Part shown: positions 47,606 to 59,000 of the stretch, piece after piece
Numbering within the stretch: position 1 is the stretch's first letter
Layout of the letters: each line of letters begins with the position of its first letter
Assembly: GCA_905221605.1 (NCBI GenBank)
Contig: CAJNDS010002046.1
Coordinates: 239,501 to 303,500 of the forward strand
DNA from: Symbiodinium natans
Lineage: Eukaryota; Sar; Dinophyceae; Suessiales; Symbiodiniaceae
Direction: 5' to 3'
DNA: 64,000 nucleotides
The notes under the pieces: generated by a model
What the model was told of the DNA's origin: nothing
The model's database searches: none
The model's input: only the letters and a program-made list of their open reading frames with translations
Made by a program: the position numbers and the translations under genes

Positions 47606-48632
47606 TTAGAGCCCCGCTTGTTCCGACATCTGTGGTGTTGTTGCATCAGAGCTGCCATAGAGGGTCTTTATCTGCAATGGCTCCTGCCCTAAACACTTTG
47701 CCTGACCCCGGCCGTTCTGACCACAATGAGCCATATGGTATCATGTTGGAGCCTCTGGCAGATCAAGCTTGGCAAGAGGAGTTTACGAGGAGTCCCAGAA
47801 GCGTTCACACCTCCTCCGGCATGTGCACAGCGGATCGGATCCAGTCGGAGGGCGCCTGACACTTGAAAAGGTGACTAGCTAGTGCTTCTTCGAGCTGTTC
47901 ACACCACGGCTTAACACAACTCAAGTCTGACAGCATCTGACAGAGTGGCGCCTTCTCAAGAGGTGCCTCCTCCCCAACATCGTCCTCTCCCGAGGCGGGG
48001 CGAGGTGTGACGCGGGCAAAAGACAGGTCTCCACGGGTCTCATCCGACTTTCCTGTCCAGCAGATCTCCTGTGAACAACAATTCAACATGAAGAAGCGGC
48101 CCCGCAACCAGAGGGACTCCAGAGGGACTCTGCAAGACAACCGCCTTGCCAAAGCCTGAATCTTGGCAGCGCAGGAAATCCCGAACGCTTGGGAACCGCA
48201 CACCCTACAAGAAGCCCAACAGCCCTGACAGCCCCTGAAAACCCCCCTTTCTCCTCCAAAAGGGACAGGTCCAGGCCAGTGTTTGACAGCTTCGCGGCCT
48301 CGCGCCACCTCGGTGAAATCATGGCGACCCGAGCCTTGCTCCGTCCACCTCTCCACCTCTCCACCTCTACACTGCTACGGGCACTGCTGCGCTACGTCTC
48401 TGCCGAAAGTCTGCTTTCATGACAGCTGTGGAGGCTTCCCCAAGCGAAAGATACATATTGACAACAACATGGAGCCCGAGGAAGCCAGAGCCTGAAGCCT
48501 TGCGAGTCCTTGCGATGCCTGACGGCCTGACGCTGATCCAAGCCAAGCCCGAGCTCCTTTGGGGCTTCTCGTGTTGGCTCTAGGCATCCGAGCTGGGAGA
48601 TCAGCTTCTCCACAGAATTCGCGAGCTCCTCC
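47606..48632 (-). CDS. compact four-exon gene end, unknown protein
   Basis: Exons in transcript order are about 48499/48509-48632, 48209-48334, 47811-48068 and 47606-47683. Exon 2 starts GCAAG|GCT and ends CTTCTT|GTAGGG. Exon 3 starts GTTGTTCACAG|GAG and ends GAGGAG|GTGTGA. Exon 4 starts TTAGGGCAG|GAG and ends at TAA. Exons 2-4 are all phase 0, so the frame is continuous, with introns of 127-140 nt. The peptide includes LANSVEKLISQLGCLEPTRE, VAMISPRWREAAKLSNTGLD, PASGEDDVGEEAPLEKAPLC, WCEQLEEALASHLFKCQAPS and EPLQIKTLYGSSDATTPQMS. It is acidic and helix-rich without a recognised domain. Exon 1's donor is either GC (48499) or GA (48509). The start lies upstream. Confidence 0.65.
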
Positions 48633-49332
48633 GTTCGGAACATTGGGACAGTCTAGGTCTAGGCTGCGGGGGTGAACGGCTGGGTTTGCTCGATTTTTCG
48701 GTTTTTGCATGTCCTTGCAAGGCGCGGAAGGCGCTGAAACAAACCAAAAACTTGATGCTGTCCCATCACTCAAAATGTGAGAACCCACCCAGAACCGTCA
48801 AACATCCAAACCATCCCAGCCATCCCAAACCCCAAGATCCTAAACAGCCACAACTCTCGACAACAAAGTAGCAAAGCTCGCGTCCTCCACGCTGGCTGCG
48901 GACGGTTCCTCCCAGGTCGGCGCCGCATTGAAGGCCCAACTGGCAAGGGGATCAAGGGGTTCAGGGAAGATTGGCTTTCAGCGACTGCTGAGGTTGAGGG
49001 AAACTTTTGAAGATTTAGGGCCACGCACGCCAACCGCGAGAAAGGCATGATGCATCTGCGTCAAGCTGGCACCGCAACCACCAAAGAGTCTTCAAGCAGA
49101 AATGGTCAGGAGCCTGCCCCCCCCCCCCCTCCCCCACCTCTCCCCACAATAAGTCGTGGTTCGAACACCCCCAAAAGGCAGCTAAGGATGGGCTGCTGGG
49201 ACCTTGGGGGTGACCAGGAGACCGTGAGAGGGCTTTAAACGTCAAGCCCTCAGCCGCGTTGATATGAGAAGTGCACGTAGAATCTCCCTGAACCACCGGC
49301 AGAAGAGCCGAACAGCAGGCCAAGCTCACTTC

Positions 49333-49366
49333 TCGTCCTCGTCTTCGTCCTTGGCGCCTGCCGGTG
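49333..49366 (-). other. possible degenerate copy of the acidic motif exon
   Basis: The minus strand reads CGGCAGGCGCC directly followed by a GAC/GAA/GAG run. This resembles the RQxP...acidic exons at 53-63 kb with the xLxF codons deleted. The frame continues to DEDEK and a stop. It may be an outlying relic or coincidental. Confidence 0.3.
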
Positions 49367-49380
49367 TCACGAGCATTGGT

Positions 49381-50850
49381 TTCCAACTCTGGACCGTTCA
49401 AAGTTTGAAATGTTACTGCGAGCGTTTTGCCTTCGGAGTTTGAAGCGTTTGAAACTTTGATGGAAAGACAACCGGCCTTTGGAGTTTGAAGCGTTTGAAT
49501 ACTGTTGAGTTCGAAAGTTTGAAGTGGGAGTTCAAAAGCTTGAAAACTTAAGATCGACCCTCTGCGCATGAGACAACACAGCGGGGCGGGCTTTCGAGCT
49601 CGAAAGTTTCAAGGGCGTCGAGCCTGGATTTCGAGAACTGTTCGGGCTCGAAGCTTCGAACGAAGTTGGAGAGTCTGAGAGCTCGATCGATTGAGGAGTC
49701 GATTAGGTCAGGCGTTTGAGTTCGAGACGTCGTGAGTTTTAAAGCTTGAAACTTCAAACTTTCAAGCCTCAAACTGTCAAACTTTGACGTTTGACGACAC
49801 CCTAGCTCGAAAGGCTTGATACTATGAACGTGTCGCAGATTCACAGTTTGACATTTTGTAACAGAGCCAGTTTGAAAGTTTGAGGGCGGCCTGAAAGGCA
49901 CAATCTCGAGAATTGTGACGAAACAAAGTGGAAACCCACAGGATGGGAAAGGGAAGGGAGACCTCGCAAACAAATCTTCAAACCCCAAACTCCAAAAAGC
50001 CGAAAATCTACAAACCTAAACAGTCAGCCTAGACCCTGAAGGCCCTAGAACGCTTGGCCCCAAAAGCCCCAATTCCCTACCACCCAGACGTTAAACCCTA
50101 CAAGCCCTAAACTCTACAGACCCGAAAGTTGGAGAACCCGAGGTTCGGCCGGAGCAGGTCGTAGGTTTTGGGCTTAGGATCTCCGCTTGCGGCTGTAAAC
50201 AACATTAGGTTGGGCTGACCGAGTGCTTTTGCGTACTCACCCGATGCCTTCAAAGCTTGAATCTCTTGACTCCAAACGCTTAAACGCTTAAACTCAAGAA
50301 GCTCTCAAACGCAGGGGGGGAGACGTTCAAGGTTTTACGAAGGTGATGTAAGGCGAAGGAGAGACGCGAAGGGCGAAAAAGTTTCCATGCACGCACGTGA
50401 TGCTTCAAAGTACCAACTCGAGAAACTCTCAAACTCGAACTTTCACCTCGTCCTGTCCCAAACTTCGAACTCTCAAACCGCAAATCTGTCAAACCTTCGA
50501 ACTCGCGACGTCGACCGCCCCACCCTACTCTCAAATTCGATCGCGGAACAAACTTTCGAGTTCGAGAGGCTTCAATCTCGCGGTCTCGAAAGCCGGCCGG
50601 AGTCTAAACTTTCAAGCTTGGAATTTCTCACGGGATGCGCGAAATTTTGGAGATTGAGCTTGAGAAGAGGCGCTCGGCTCGAATGCTTGAACTTCTGAAA
50701 GTATAGACTCTGAAGCCTTTGAAAGTTGACAGTTTGACAGTTCAGAGTGTGAAAGCGGCTCAAATTCGCGCGGTCTCGGAATTCGAACTCGAAAATGCTC
50801 GAACTTTCGAACTCCGTGCCTACGCAGGGAATAGCATGATGTAAACTCAA
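49381..50850. repeat. TTTGAA/TTCGAA-enriched degenerate repeat zone
   Basis: Words such as GTTTGAAG, CTCGAAAGTTTGA, TTCGAACG and their complements (CTCAAACTCGAAC) recur dozens of times. The first half is mainly GTTTGAA-oriented and the second half (from about 50376) mainly TCAAACTC-oriented. There is no convincing coding frame. Confidence 0.65.
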
Positions 50851-51529
50851 AGTTCTCAGAACCCGTAAGAGTGGCACCTGGCGCGCTCGGCTGTGAAGCG
50901 GTGGGAGGGCTTCCTGCCTCGACAAGATGTTCTCAAGATGGCACTTTTTTCAGATGGGGCCTCTCTTCGAAGGGTGCAAAGAGGCTGCGGGGGGGGTCCT
51001 TTTAAACGGGGGCTTTTTTTCAGCATCTTGCATTCGGGCATCCTGGCCTCTCAACTAGCCCCATCCCCGCCCGCCTCTACACCTCAGACCTCAAGCCCGA
51101 ATGCTCTGCACACACTGACCTACACATCCTACACCAAAATACCTCTATTCCATTGGCTGCTGAGGTTTTCGAGATGCCAGGCCGTGCAGGGGTCGTACTG
51201 CTTTCGAGCAGGGCCGGTTTACAAACTTCGAGGGAAAAAATCTCCAAGATCATCAAGCAAGCCTTGACGCAGAAACCTGAGCCCATGGCACTTGCAAAGT
51301 CTGCAAACTGGTCGTCCTCCTGATGTTGGCGGAGGCTGGAAGCTGTGAGGGCCCTCAGTCACCTACTGAGTAGAGCTACATTTGAATCTACACTTTCCGG
51401 AAAGAAGGTGCAATCATCCAAAACTCATCTGGGACTGCGGCGGCAGTCTGATTGATTTTGGTTCTAATGCGGCGCTTGAAGCCTGTGAAAGGGCCTAAAA
51501 GGTGTCTGACAATGAATCATGCCAGCCCT

Positions 51530-51790
51530 GAAACCCCTGAGTGCTGGGCAAAACCCTAAGCCCTGTAGTCTTAAAACCCTCAAGCCCTAAGAATCCTAAA
51601 CACTTGGGCACTGTAAGCCCTGTAAACCCTGATTGGTGCGCTGAAGCCCTAAACCCCTTGAAGCCCTAAGAGACCCTAAAAGGTGTCTAAAGAAAGCCTA
51701 AAAACACCGGACCATGAAAACCCTCAGCCCTTAACTGTTTGGCGTGCAAAATTAAAGCCTGAAAGCCCTTGAAGCCCTAAGAAAACGCCC
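51530..51790 (-). repeat. degenerate telomere-like repeat (CCCTAAA)
   Basis: AAGCCCTAAAC, CCCTAAGA and CCCTGTAAACCC variants recur about every 10-20 bp on the plus strand, that is, TTTAGGG-type on the minus strand. Similar but shorter zones occur at 3210-3245, 10540-10640, 22250-22280 and 50020-50130. Confidence 0.65.
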
Positions 51791-52289
51791 TCAACCCTTT
51801 CACTTTCAAGTCGCAGCTCAGTGCTTGCATCGCGTGCTTGAACCGGTGCAGTGGGTGAATCGCGAGTGCTTGAATCGCGGCCGGTGCTTCAATCGCATGA
51901 CAACACCGATGGTGACAGGCACATTTCGGGATGAATATCTCACAGAAAGGACAAGCGTCACATCGAATACTTGCCTTGACATAAGGTTTTCCTGCATTGT
52001 GGAGATCTCTGTGTGATTTACGTGCATTACCGGGGGAGGGGCTTCTGCTTTCTTTCAAATCATCTCACCTCTCCAGCCTACCCCATCCCGAAAGACGATT
52101 GGTTTCCCGGCATCGTCCGCATCCACCGGCTCGCTCTGGGCTGAGGCCCAGGGCCTCCAGCTTTCTAAAAGCTCGTATCGTTATGGTGGAGGCTTTAGGA
52201 GTGTTGGAACCAGAAAGGATGCTTTACATCGTAATCGCAGTTCCTGGACCCGAGAGCCAGTGGAAAAACTTGATGGAAGTGTCTTCAGG

Positions 52290-52325
52290 TGAGTGAGAGA
52301 GAGACAGAGAGAGACAGAGAGAGAC

Positions 52326-52376
<51 letters not shown>

Positions 52377-52378
52377 CG
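52290..52378 (+). repeat. (GAGACA)n/(GA)n microsatellite
   Basis: GAGAGAGACA units pass into pure GA. Equivalent GA tracts sit inside each 1.07 kb unit at 54.84, 55.92 and 56.99 kb. Confidence 0.9.
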
Positions 52379-53003
52379 GAGATTTGATTGAGGACTCGTG
52401 TCCCTCTTTCTTCCAGGCGAAGCATCTCACTCTGCCTGCTTGTCTGCGGTGAGGCTTCTGGGACCTGCGCAGAGCGGACTCGCAGACCAACCACTTCCAT
52501 CCCATTGCCTCGATCCTCTCGCCGTATGATGTGCTTGTATACGCATAAGTATAGGATGCTCACTTCAGGTTTTCTGTCAAAAGAGCCATCCCATCTGTAC
52601 GCAGACGTGTAGTCCCAGAAACCATGGTTTTTTGACGATGAATTTGGAGGGGCGACTTCATGGAAACCCTTGGCAAAACCGCTGCTTCCTCAAAAAGTCA
52701 GGCTCTTGGGGGACCACATACAAACACATGCATGTACATACACATACATATACATAACGTGCATGTACGCACTTGCCGGACCTGGTTTTTGGCCAGAGTG
52801 CAGGCCGAATGTGTCTCCTACATTACGACGGGCAAGTTAGCAATGTGTAAAGGACATCCAAGCTTTGGCCAAAGCCACAATTGATCTAACGAGTTCATGT
52901 AAGTCTTGAAGGGAACTGGGGACTCCGCGTCATGCCTTGTGGTTAAGGATCTCAGCTTCCGATTCCCTTGAAGAAAGCCTACATGTCACTGCATCCGTGC
53001 CAC

Positions 53004-56000
53004 CTCCTCGTCGTCGTCTTCGTCGCCGAAGCTCAGTGGGGCTTGCCTTTGGCTGGTCTGGGCGATATGCTTTCGGAGGGATGCATGTATTGGATACCTC
53101 ACAGTTTGATTGAGGTCAATCTGGTTCATCGTCCCTTTTTCAGAATTACGACTTTGAACAATGCTAGCTGCTGGCTCAAGTCCAGCACAACATGTGCACG
53201 ACGGCGGACGCATGCGCTGCAACTAGAAAAATGCTGAAGGCAAGGAGGATAAGGCACTCATGATTAGTGCTTCTGTGGGGTTCGTGCTTACATTGGGCCC
53301 GAAGAATTGACCCGCCTTGCCGCCTCAGCAGGAAGAGGCGCCTGGACATTTGAGCAGAGGCCGATTCTCAGGCATTGGAGTCCAGCTTAACTATAAGGTT
53401 ACTGGAAGGCTTTAGTAAGCAAGTTGGGGCCAACATGCAAAAGTCAACATCGGTTAGCACACGGATGCCTCTTCCTCATCATCGTCGAAGGCCAAGGGGG
53501 CCTGCCTTTGGAGCAGATGGAACACAACTCACAACTGCCATTCGTTGCATCAGATCCTGAGAAACTCCCTGGCCATCTTGCAATGAAACACCTCATCCAG
53601 AAGCCCTCACTGGTGGCAAGCCTTGCTGTCTTGGCTGCTGCTGCCGATGCCTCACAAGAGAGTTGGGGGCCTTGACTCCCTCAACTGCTCGTAGGGCTTC
53701 GGGCTTCAGAGTGGGTGCTGAGCACGTTCTGGGGGTTGAGGTCTCAGGAGGGTCTGAACTGGGCTGCATTCTGCTCAGAGTGCGTTGTGCTATGGTGTGC
53801 AAACAGTGTATTGAAGTACGAGTTGGATGGCAAGCCGTCTGAGACGAACTTCCAGGTGGGCTTCAGGTTCCGAAACCCAGCGTCTACAGCTGCGAGAGCG
53901 TTGGAACCAGCTGGGACCTTGCGAAAACATTGGCAGAACCAGTCACAAGATGTTAAACGGAGCTCAGCCAGAAGAATTTCCGAAAAGCACGGAATCCACT
54001 GCTTGTCGTACGAGGAGGGAACCCCTTTTGGGCACCAAGTTTGGAGAACTCGGCTGCATCATGCTGCATCCGCCTCATGTTCGTCACTGCCTTCATCGCC
54101 ATCGGGCAAGGGCCTCTGCCTTGCCATGCACGGCAGGTTGTAGACTGTTTGGGACTTCACATCTGTAGGATTCTGTAGGTACTTTCTAAGCCTTGACGGA
54201 AGAGCAGTTCCTCCCCATCGCTCCACAAGAAACATTTGGAAAGGTAAACAGATCGGCATTCGGAGAAGGAGGAACACAAGGGGGAGAGAGAGCGTGAAAA
54301 GGCTATCCTAGCTTAGACGGTGCAGGGCCAGACAAGGGCTTGAGGCCTTGCCAAAGGCCTGGAATCAGAGTGCACGCCGTAGATCTTGTGAACACACGTT
54401 TCAAACCCTAGAGACCCGAAGCCCTCAAGCCGCCAACATCCGCCAACCCTGTGCCACTGTGCCTCGCGGCCTCAGCCACAGGACTGGACGCCTAGCAAAA
54501 GAAGCACATTTCAAAAGCAAGGTTATGGAACAAGAGGGTCGCAGAGGCTCGAAGGCTCTCTCTCTCTCTGAGGCTTACGGTCTGGGCCAGTCCAGGTGGT
54601 TTGGGTGCCTGACGTTCCGTTCGGATGATATCAGACATGGCTACTGGCCTGGGCGTCGCTATCCTCAGCCGGGAAGCTCTGCCTCGCGCATACTGCGAAA
54701 CTCCGCAAAACCCAGCGAAGCTCGAGCTTGCGACACTTGCGACTGAGCAAGTTCATACCCGCACGTGCCCAGAAACTTGCTGCCCAATCTCCACAAGCCC
54801 AACAAGAGCACTTTGTGAGGACACGGGCTGCAAACAAAATCAAGAGAGAGAGAGAGAGAGAGAGAAGAGAGAGCCAGAGACGGAGACAGAGAAAGCGAAA
54901 GTGAAAGAGAGAGAGAGAGAGATACAAGAAAAAGAAAGAGAGAAAGAGAAATAAAGAGAAAGATAAAGAGAACGAGAGGGAGAGGGAGATGGAGAGGGAC
55001 AAACAGTACGGATGGCGCCTGGCCGTCTCAGATGGGCCAGTGGCCTCACATCGATTCCAGTGAAGACATGTCAAAACCCTGAGGCAGGCCTCACGCAAGG
55101 ACTTCGAATCCGTCGGGATCCGGTACACTGGGGGCTTTTTGAGATGAGGCCAGTTGCGATCAAGTGCACAACTCAGTTAGATGCGACCAAAAACACTCCA
55201 AATTCATGGGGAGTTCACATCCTAGTGCACCCGGTGGACCCTGGACTGCAAACTTTAGCCTCGCTATGGCGCTTGGGGTTTTGCTGGTGGCACCTCCTCA
55301 TCGCCAAAGGTGAAGGCGCTCTGCCTTCAAGCTTCAGAAAGCTTAGACTCTTAGACGGTACAGGGGCCAGACAAGGGCCAGTGTAGGGCAGGGCTTCATG
55401 GCCGAAAGGCTTTGAGGCCTTGCCAAAGGCCTGAAATCAGAGTGCACGCCGTAGATCTTGTGAACACCCGTTTCAAACCCTAGAGACCCGAAGCCCTCAA
55501 GCCGCCAACATCCGCCAACCCTGTGCCACTGTGCCTCGCGGCCTCAGCCACAGGACTGGACGCCTAGCAAAAGAAGCACATTTCAAAAGCAAGGTTATGG
55601 AACAAGAGGGTCGCAGAGGCTCGAAGGCTCTCTCTCTCTCTCTCTGAGGCTTACGGTCTGGGCCAGTCCAGGTGGTTTGGGTGCTTGACGTTCCGTTCGG
55701 ATGATATCAGACATGGCTACTGGCCTGGGCGTCGCTATCCTCAGCCGGGAAGCTCTGCCTCGCGCATACTGCGAAACTCCGCAAAACCCAGCGAAGCTCG
55801 AGCTTGCGACACTTGCGACTGAACAAGTTCATACCGGCACGTGCCCAGAAACTTGCTGCCCAATCTCCACAAGCCCAACAAGAGCACTTTGTGAGGACAC
55901 GGGCTGCGGACAAAATCAAGAGAGAGAGAGAGAGAGAAGAGAGCCCGAGACGGAGACAGAGAAAGCGAAAGTGAAAGAGAGAGAGAGAGAGATAGAAGAA

Positions 56001-59000
56001 AAAGAAAGAGAGAAAGAGAAATAAAGAGAAAGATAAAGAGAACGAGAGGGAGAGGGAGATGGAGAGGGACAAACAGTACGGATGGCGCCTGGCCGTCTCA
56101 GATGGGCCAGTGGCCTCACATCGATTCCAGTGAAGACATGTCAAAACCCTGAGGCAGGCCTCACGCAAGGACTTCGAATCCGTCGGGATCCGGTACACTG
56201 GGGGCTTTTTGAGATGAGGCCAGTTGCGATCAAGTGCACAACTCAGTTAGATGCGACCAAAAACACTCCAAATTCATGGGGAGTTCACATCCTAGTGCAC
56301 CCGGTGGACCCTGGACTGCAAACTTTAGCCTCGCTATGGCGCTTGGGGTTTTGCTGGTGGCACCTCCTCATCGCCAAAGGTGAAGGCGCTCTGCCTTCAA
56401 GCTTCAGAAAGCTTAGACTCTTAGACGGTACAGGGGCCAGACAAGGGCCAGTGTAGGGCAGGGCTTCATGGCCGAAAGGCTTTGAGGCCTTGCCAAAGGC
56501 CTGGAATCAGAGTGCACGCCGTAGATCTTGTGAACACCCGTTTCAAACCCTAGAGACCCGAAGCCCTCAAGCCGCCAACATCCGCCAACCCTGTGTCACT
56601 GTGCCTCGCGGCCTCAGCCACAGGACTGGACGCCTAGCAAAAGAAGCACATTTCAAAAGCAAGGCTATGGAACAAGAGGGTCGCAGAGGCTCGAAGGCTC
56701 TCTCTCTCTCTGAGGCTTACGGTCTGGGCCAGTCCAGGTGGTTTGGGTGCCTGACGTTCCGTTCGGATGATATCAGACATGGCTACTGGCCTGGGCGTCG
56801 CTATCCTCAGCCGGGAAGCTCTGCCTCGCGCATACTGCGAAACTCCGCAAAACCCAGCGAAGCTCGAGCTTGCGACACTTGCGACTGAACAAGTTCATAC
56901 CGGCACGTGCCCAGAAACTTGCTGCCCAATCTCCACAAGCCCAACAAGAGCACTTTGTGAGGACACGGGCTGCGGACAAAATCAAGAGAGAGAGAGAGAA
57001 GAGAGAGCCAGAGACGGAGACAGAGAAAGCGAAAGTGAAAGAGAGAGAGAGAGAGATACAAGAAAAAGAAAGAGAGAAAGAGAAATAAAGAGAAAGATAA
57101 AGAGAACGAGAGGGAGAGGGAGATGGAGAGGGACAAACAGTACGGATGGCGCCTGGCCGTCTCAGATGGGCCAGTGGCCTCACATCGATTCCAGTGAAGA
57201 CATGTCAAAACCCTGAGGCAGGCCTCACGCAAGGACTTCGAATCCGTCGGGATCCGGTACACTGGGGGCTTTTTGAGATGAGGCCAGTTGCGATCAAGTG
57301 CACAATTCAGTTAGATGCGACCAAAAACACTCCAAATTCATGGGGAGTTCACATCCTAGTGCACCCGATGGACCCTGGACTGCAAACTTTAGCCTCGCTA
57401 TGGCGCTTGGGGTTTTGCTGGTGGCACCTCCTCATCGCCAAAGGTGAAGGCGCTCTGCCTTCAAGCTTCAGAAAGCTTAGACTCTTAGACGGTACAGGGG
57501 CCAGACAAGGGCCAGTGTAGGGCAGGGCTTCATGGCCGAAAGGCTTTGAGGCCTTGCCAAAGGCCTGGAATCAGAGTGCACGCCGTAGATCTTGTGAACA
57601 CCCGTTTCAAACCCTAGAGACCCGAAGCCCTCAAGCCGCCAACATCCGCCAACCCTGTGTCACTGTGCCTCGCGGCCTCAGCCACAGGACTGGACGCCTA
57701 GCAAAAGAAGCACATTTCAAAAGCAAGGCTATGGAACAAGAGGGTCGCAGAGGCTCGAAGGCTCTCTCTCTCTGAGGCTTACGGTCTGGGCCAGTCCAGG
57801 TGGTTTGGGTGCCTGACGTTCCGTTCGGATGATATCAGACATGGCTACTGGCCTGGGCGTCGCTATCCTCAGCCGGGAAGCTCTGCCTCGCGCATAGTGC
57901 GAAACTCCGCAAAACCCAGCGAAGCTCGAGCTTGACACCATGCCGGGCAAAACAAAGTTGGAGGCCCAAAGCTCGAGAAGATCTAAAAGCCCAAAACCAT
58001 GGACATCATGGAATGCCGAACAGATTTCGACTTGTCACAGGCGTCATACCGAAGCCCGAAGCCCAAAAGCGCACCTGGCATCTTCGGCAGAGAGCACAGG
58101 GGCTTCTGGCGTCTCGAAGTCCTCGTAGCTTCGACTTCCAGTGCAAGACATTTTAAGTGACATTTTCGTCTCTTCCAGTTTACCGCCATGACCCCGATGC
58201 CCCATCCGGCTCCTGATGACTCGGATTCTACACCTTCTGCCTGGCCGATTGCACGCTTTTACGCCCCGAACCACGGATTCCTCCTCGTCCTCGTCACCAA
58301 AGGACAAGGGCCTCTGACTCGTAGGCCGTCATAGGCAAAAGTCGCAGGGAGTATACTGAGGCGTGGCATGGTAGGTCATCAGAAGGAGCATCCCTAATCG
58401 CACGTTCAACCAAAGAAGCCTTGCGTTGCAAAGCCCACCTTGTAGCAGCCGGGGCAGGTGCCTCCGTACTTCTGCTCGCAGGGCTTGATGGGAATGTGAC
58501 ATACGACTTAGAAGCCCGGCAAAAGCTGTGGACTAGTGACGCCGTATCTTCGTCTAAAAATTTTGGATGTGTAGACAAGGATCTGAGCAACCCTCAACCC
58601 TTTCTGATGGCCTCGTCCTCGTCGTCGAAGGCTAGCGGGCTCTGCCTCGAAACGATCACGGAAACGTGTTTGCGCTCGGTCTTAGATGCAGCTTGAAAGT
58701 TTCTGCTCTGAGACAACAAGACGCTTCCCGAACTGCTCGACGAGCCAAGACGCTTATCTGTTGACACCTAGAGGCGATCGGTGCTAGCTGCTAGCACAAA
58801 CGATGAAGCTGTTGAGCACAGCGGGCATGGGCAATGATCTGGGCGAGTTAACGGACGAGCCCAAACAATCGAGCAAATACCTCATAGCCTTATATCTGAG
58901 ACCATATACTTTTTGATTGCATCAATCCGCACAGCAGCGAAGACAAGATGGTTGGACAATGTTGGACATAAAAAGGGGGTGAGGCAGGTGAGCAACTCAA

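Larger units (their letters stand above)
48640..52980. other. repeat-rich stretch between two minus-strand genes
   Basis: It holds a TTTGAA/TTCGAA-rich zone (49.38-50.85 kb), telomere-like zones (50.02-50.13 and 51.53-51.79 kb), a GA microsatellite (52290-52378) and a CA/TA tract (52735-52765). A minus-strand frame near 49333-49395 reads SWKPMLVTPAGAKDEDEDEK to a stop and could be a C-terminal exon or a decayed copy of the acidic motif. A plus-strand frame at 50893-51267 is weak. Confidence 0.45.
54310..57930. repeat. about 3.3 tandem copies of a 1.07 kb unit
   Basis: The word GTAGATCTTGTGAACAC recurs at about 54379, 55451, 56521 and 57585, giving periods of about 1072, 1070 and 1064 bp. Copies are nearly identical. 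Length differences come from internal TC and GA microsatellites. The fourth copy stops near 57930 at GAAGCTCGAGCTTG. Each full unit carries one acidic microexon (55294-55324, 56364-56394, 57428-57458) and the exons described separately, so a block of several exons was multiplied. Confidence 0.95.

Noticed and set aside
58439-58483. Cysteine-rich exon PCEQKYGGTCPGCYK
   Set aside because: It shares the GTGGGC donor with the Ser/Pro/Ala linker exon, but its phase does not fit the neighbouring microexons; the linker frame does.
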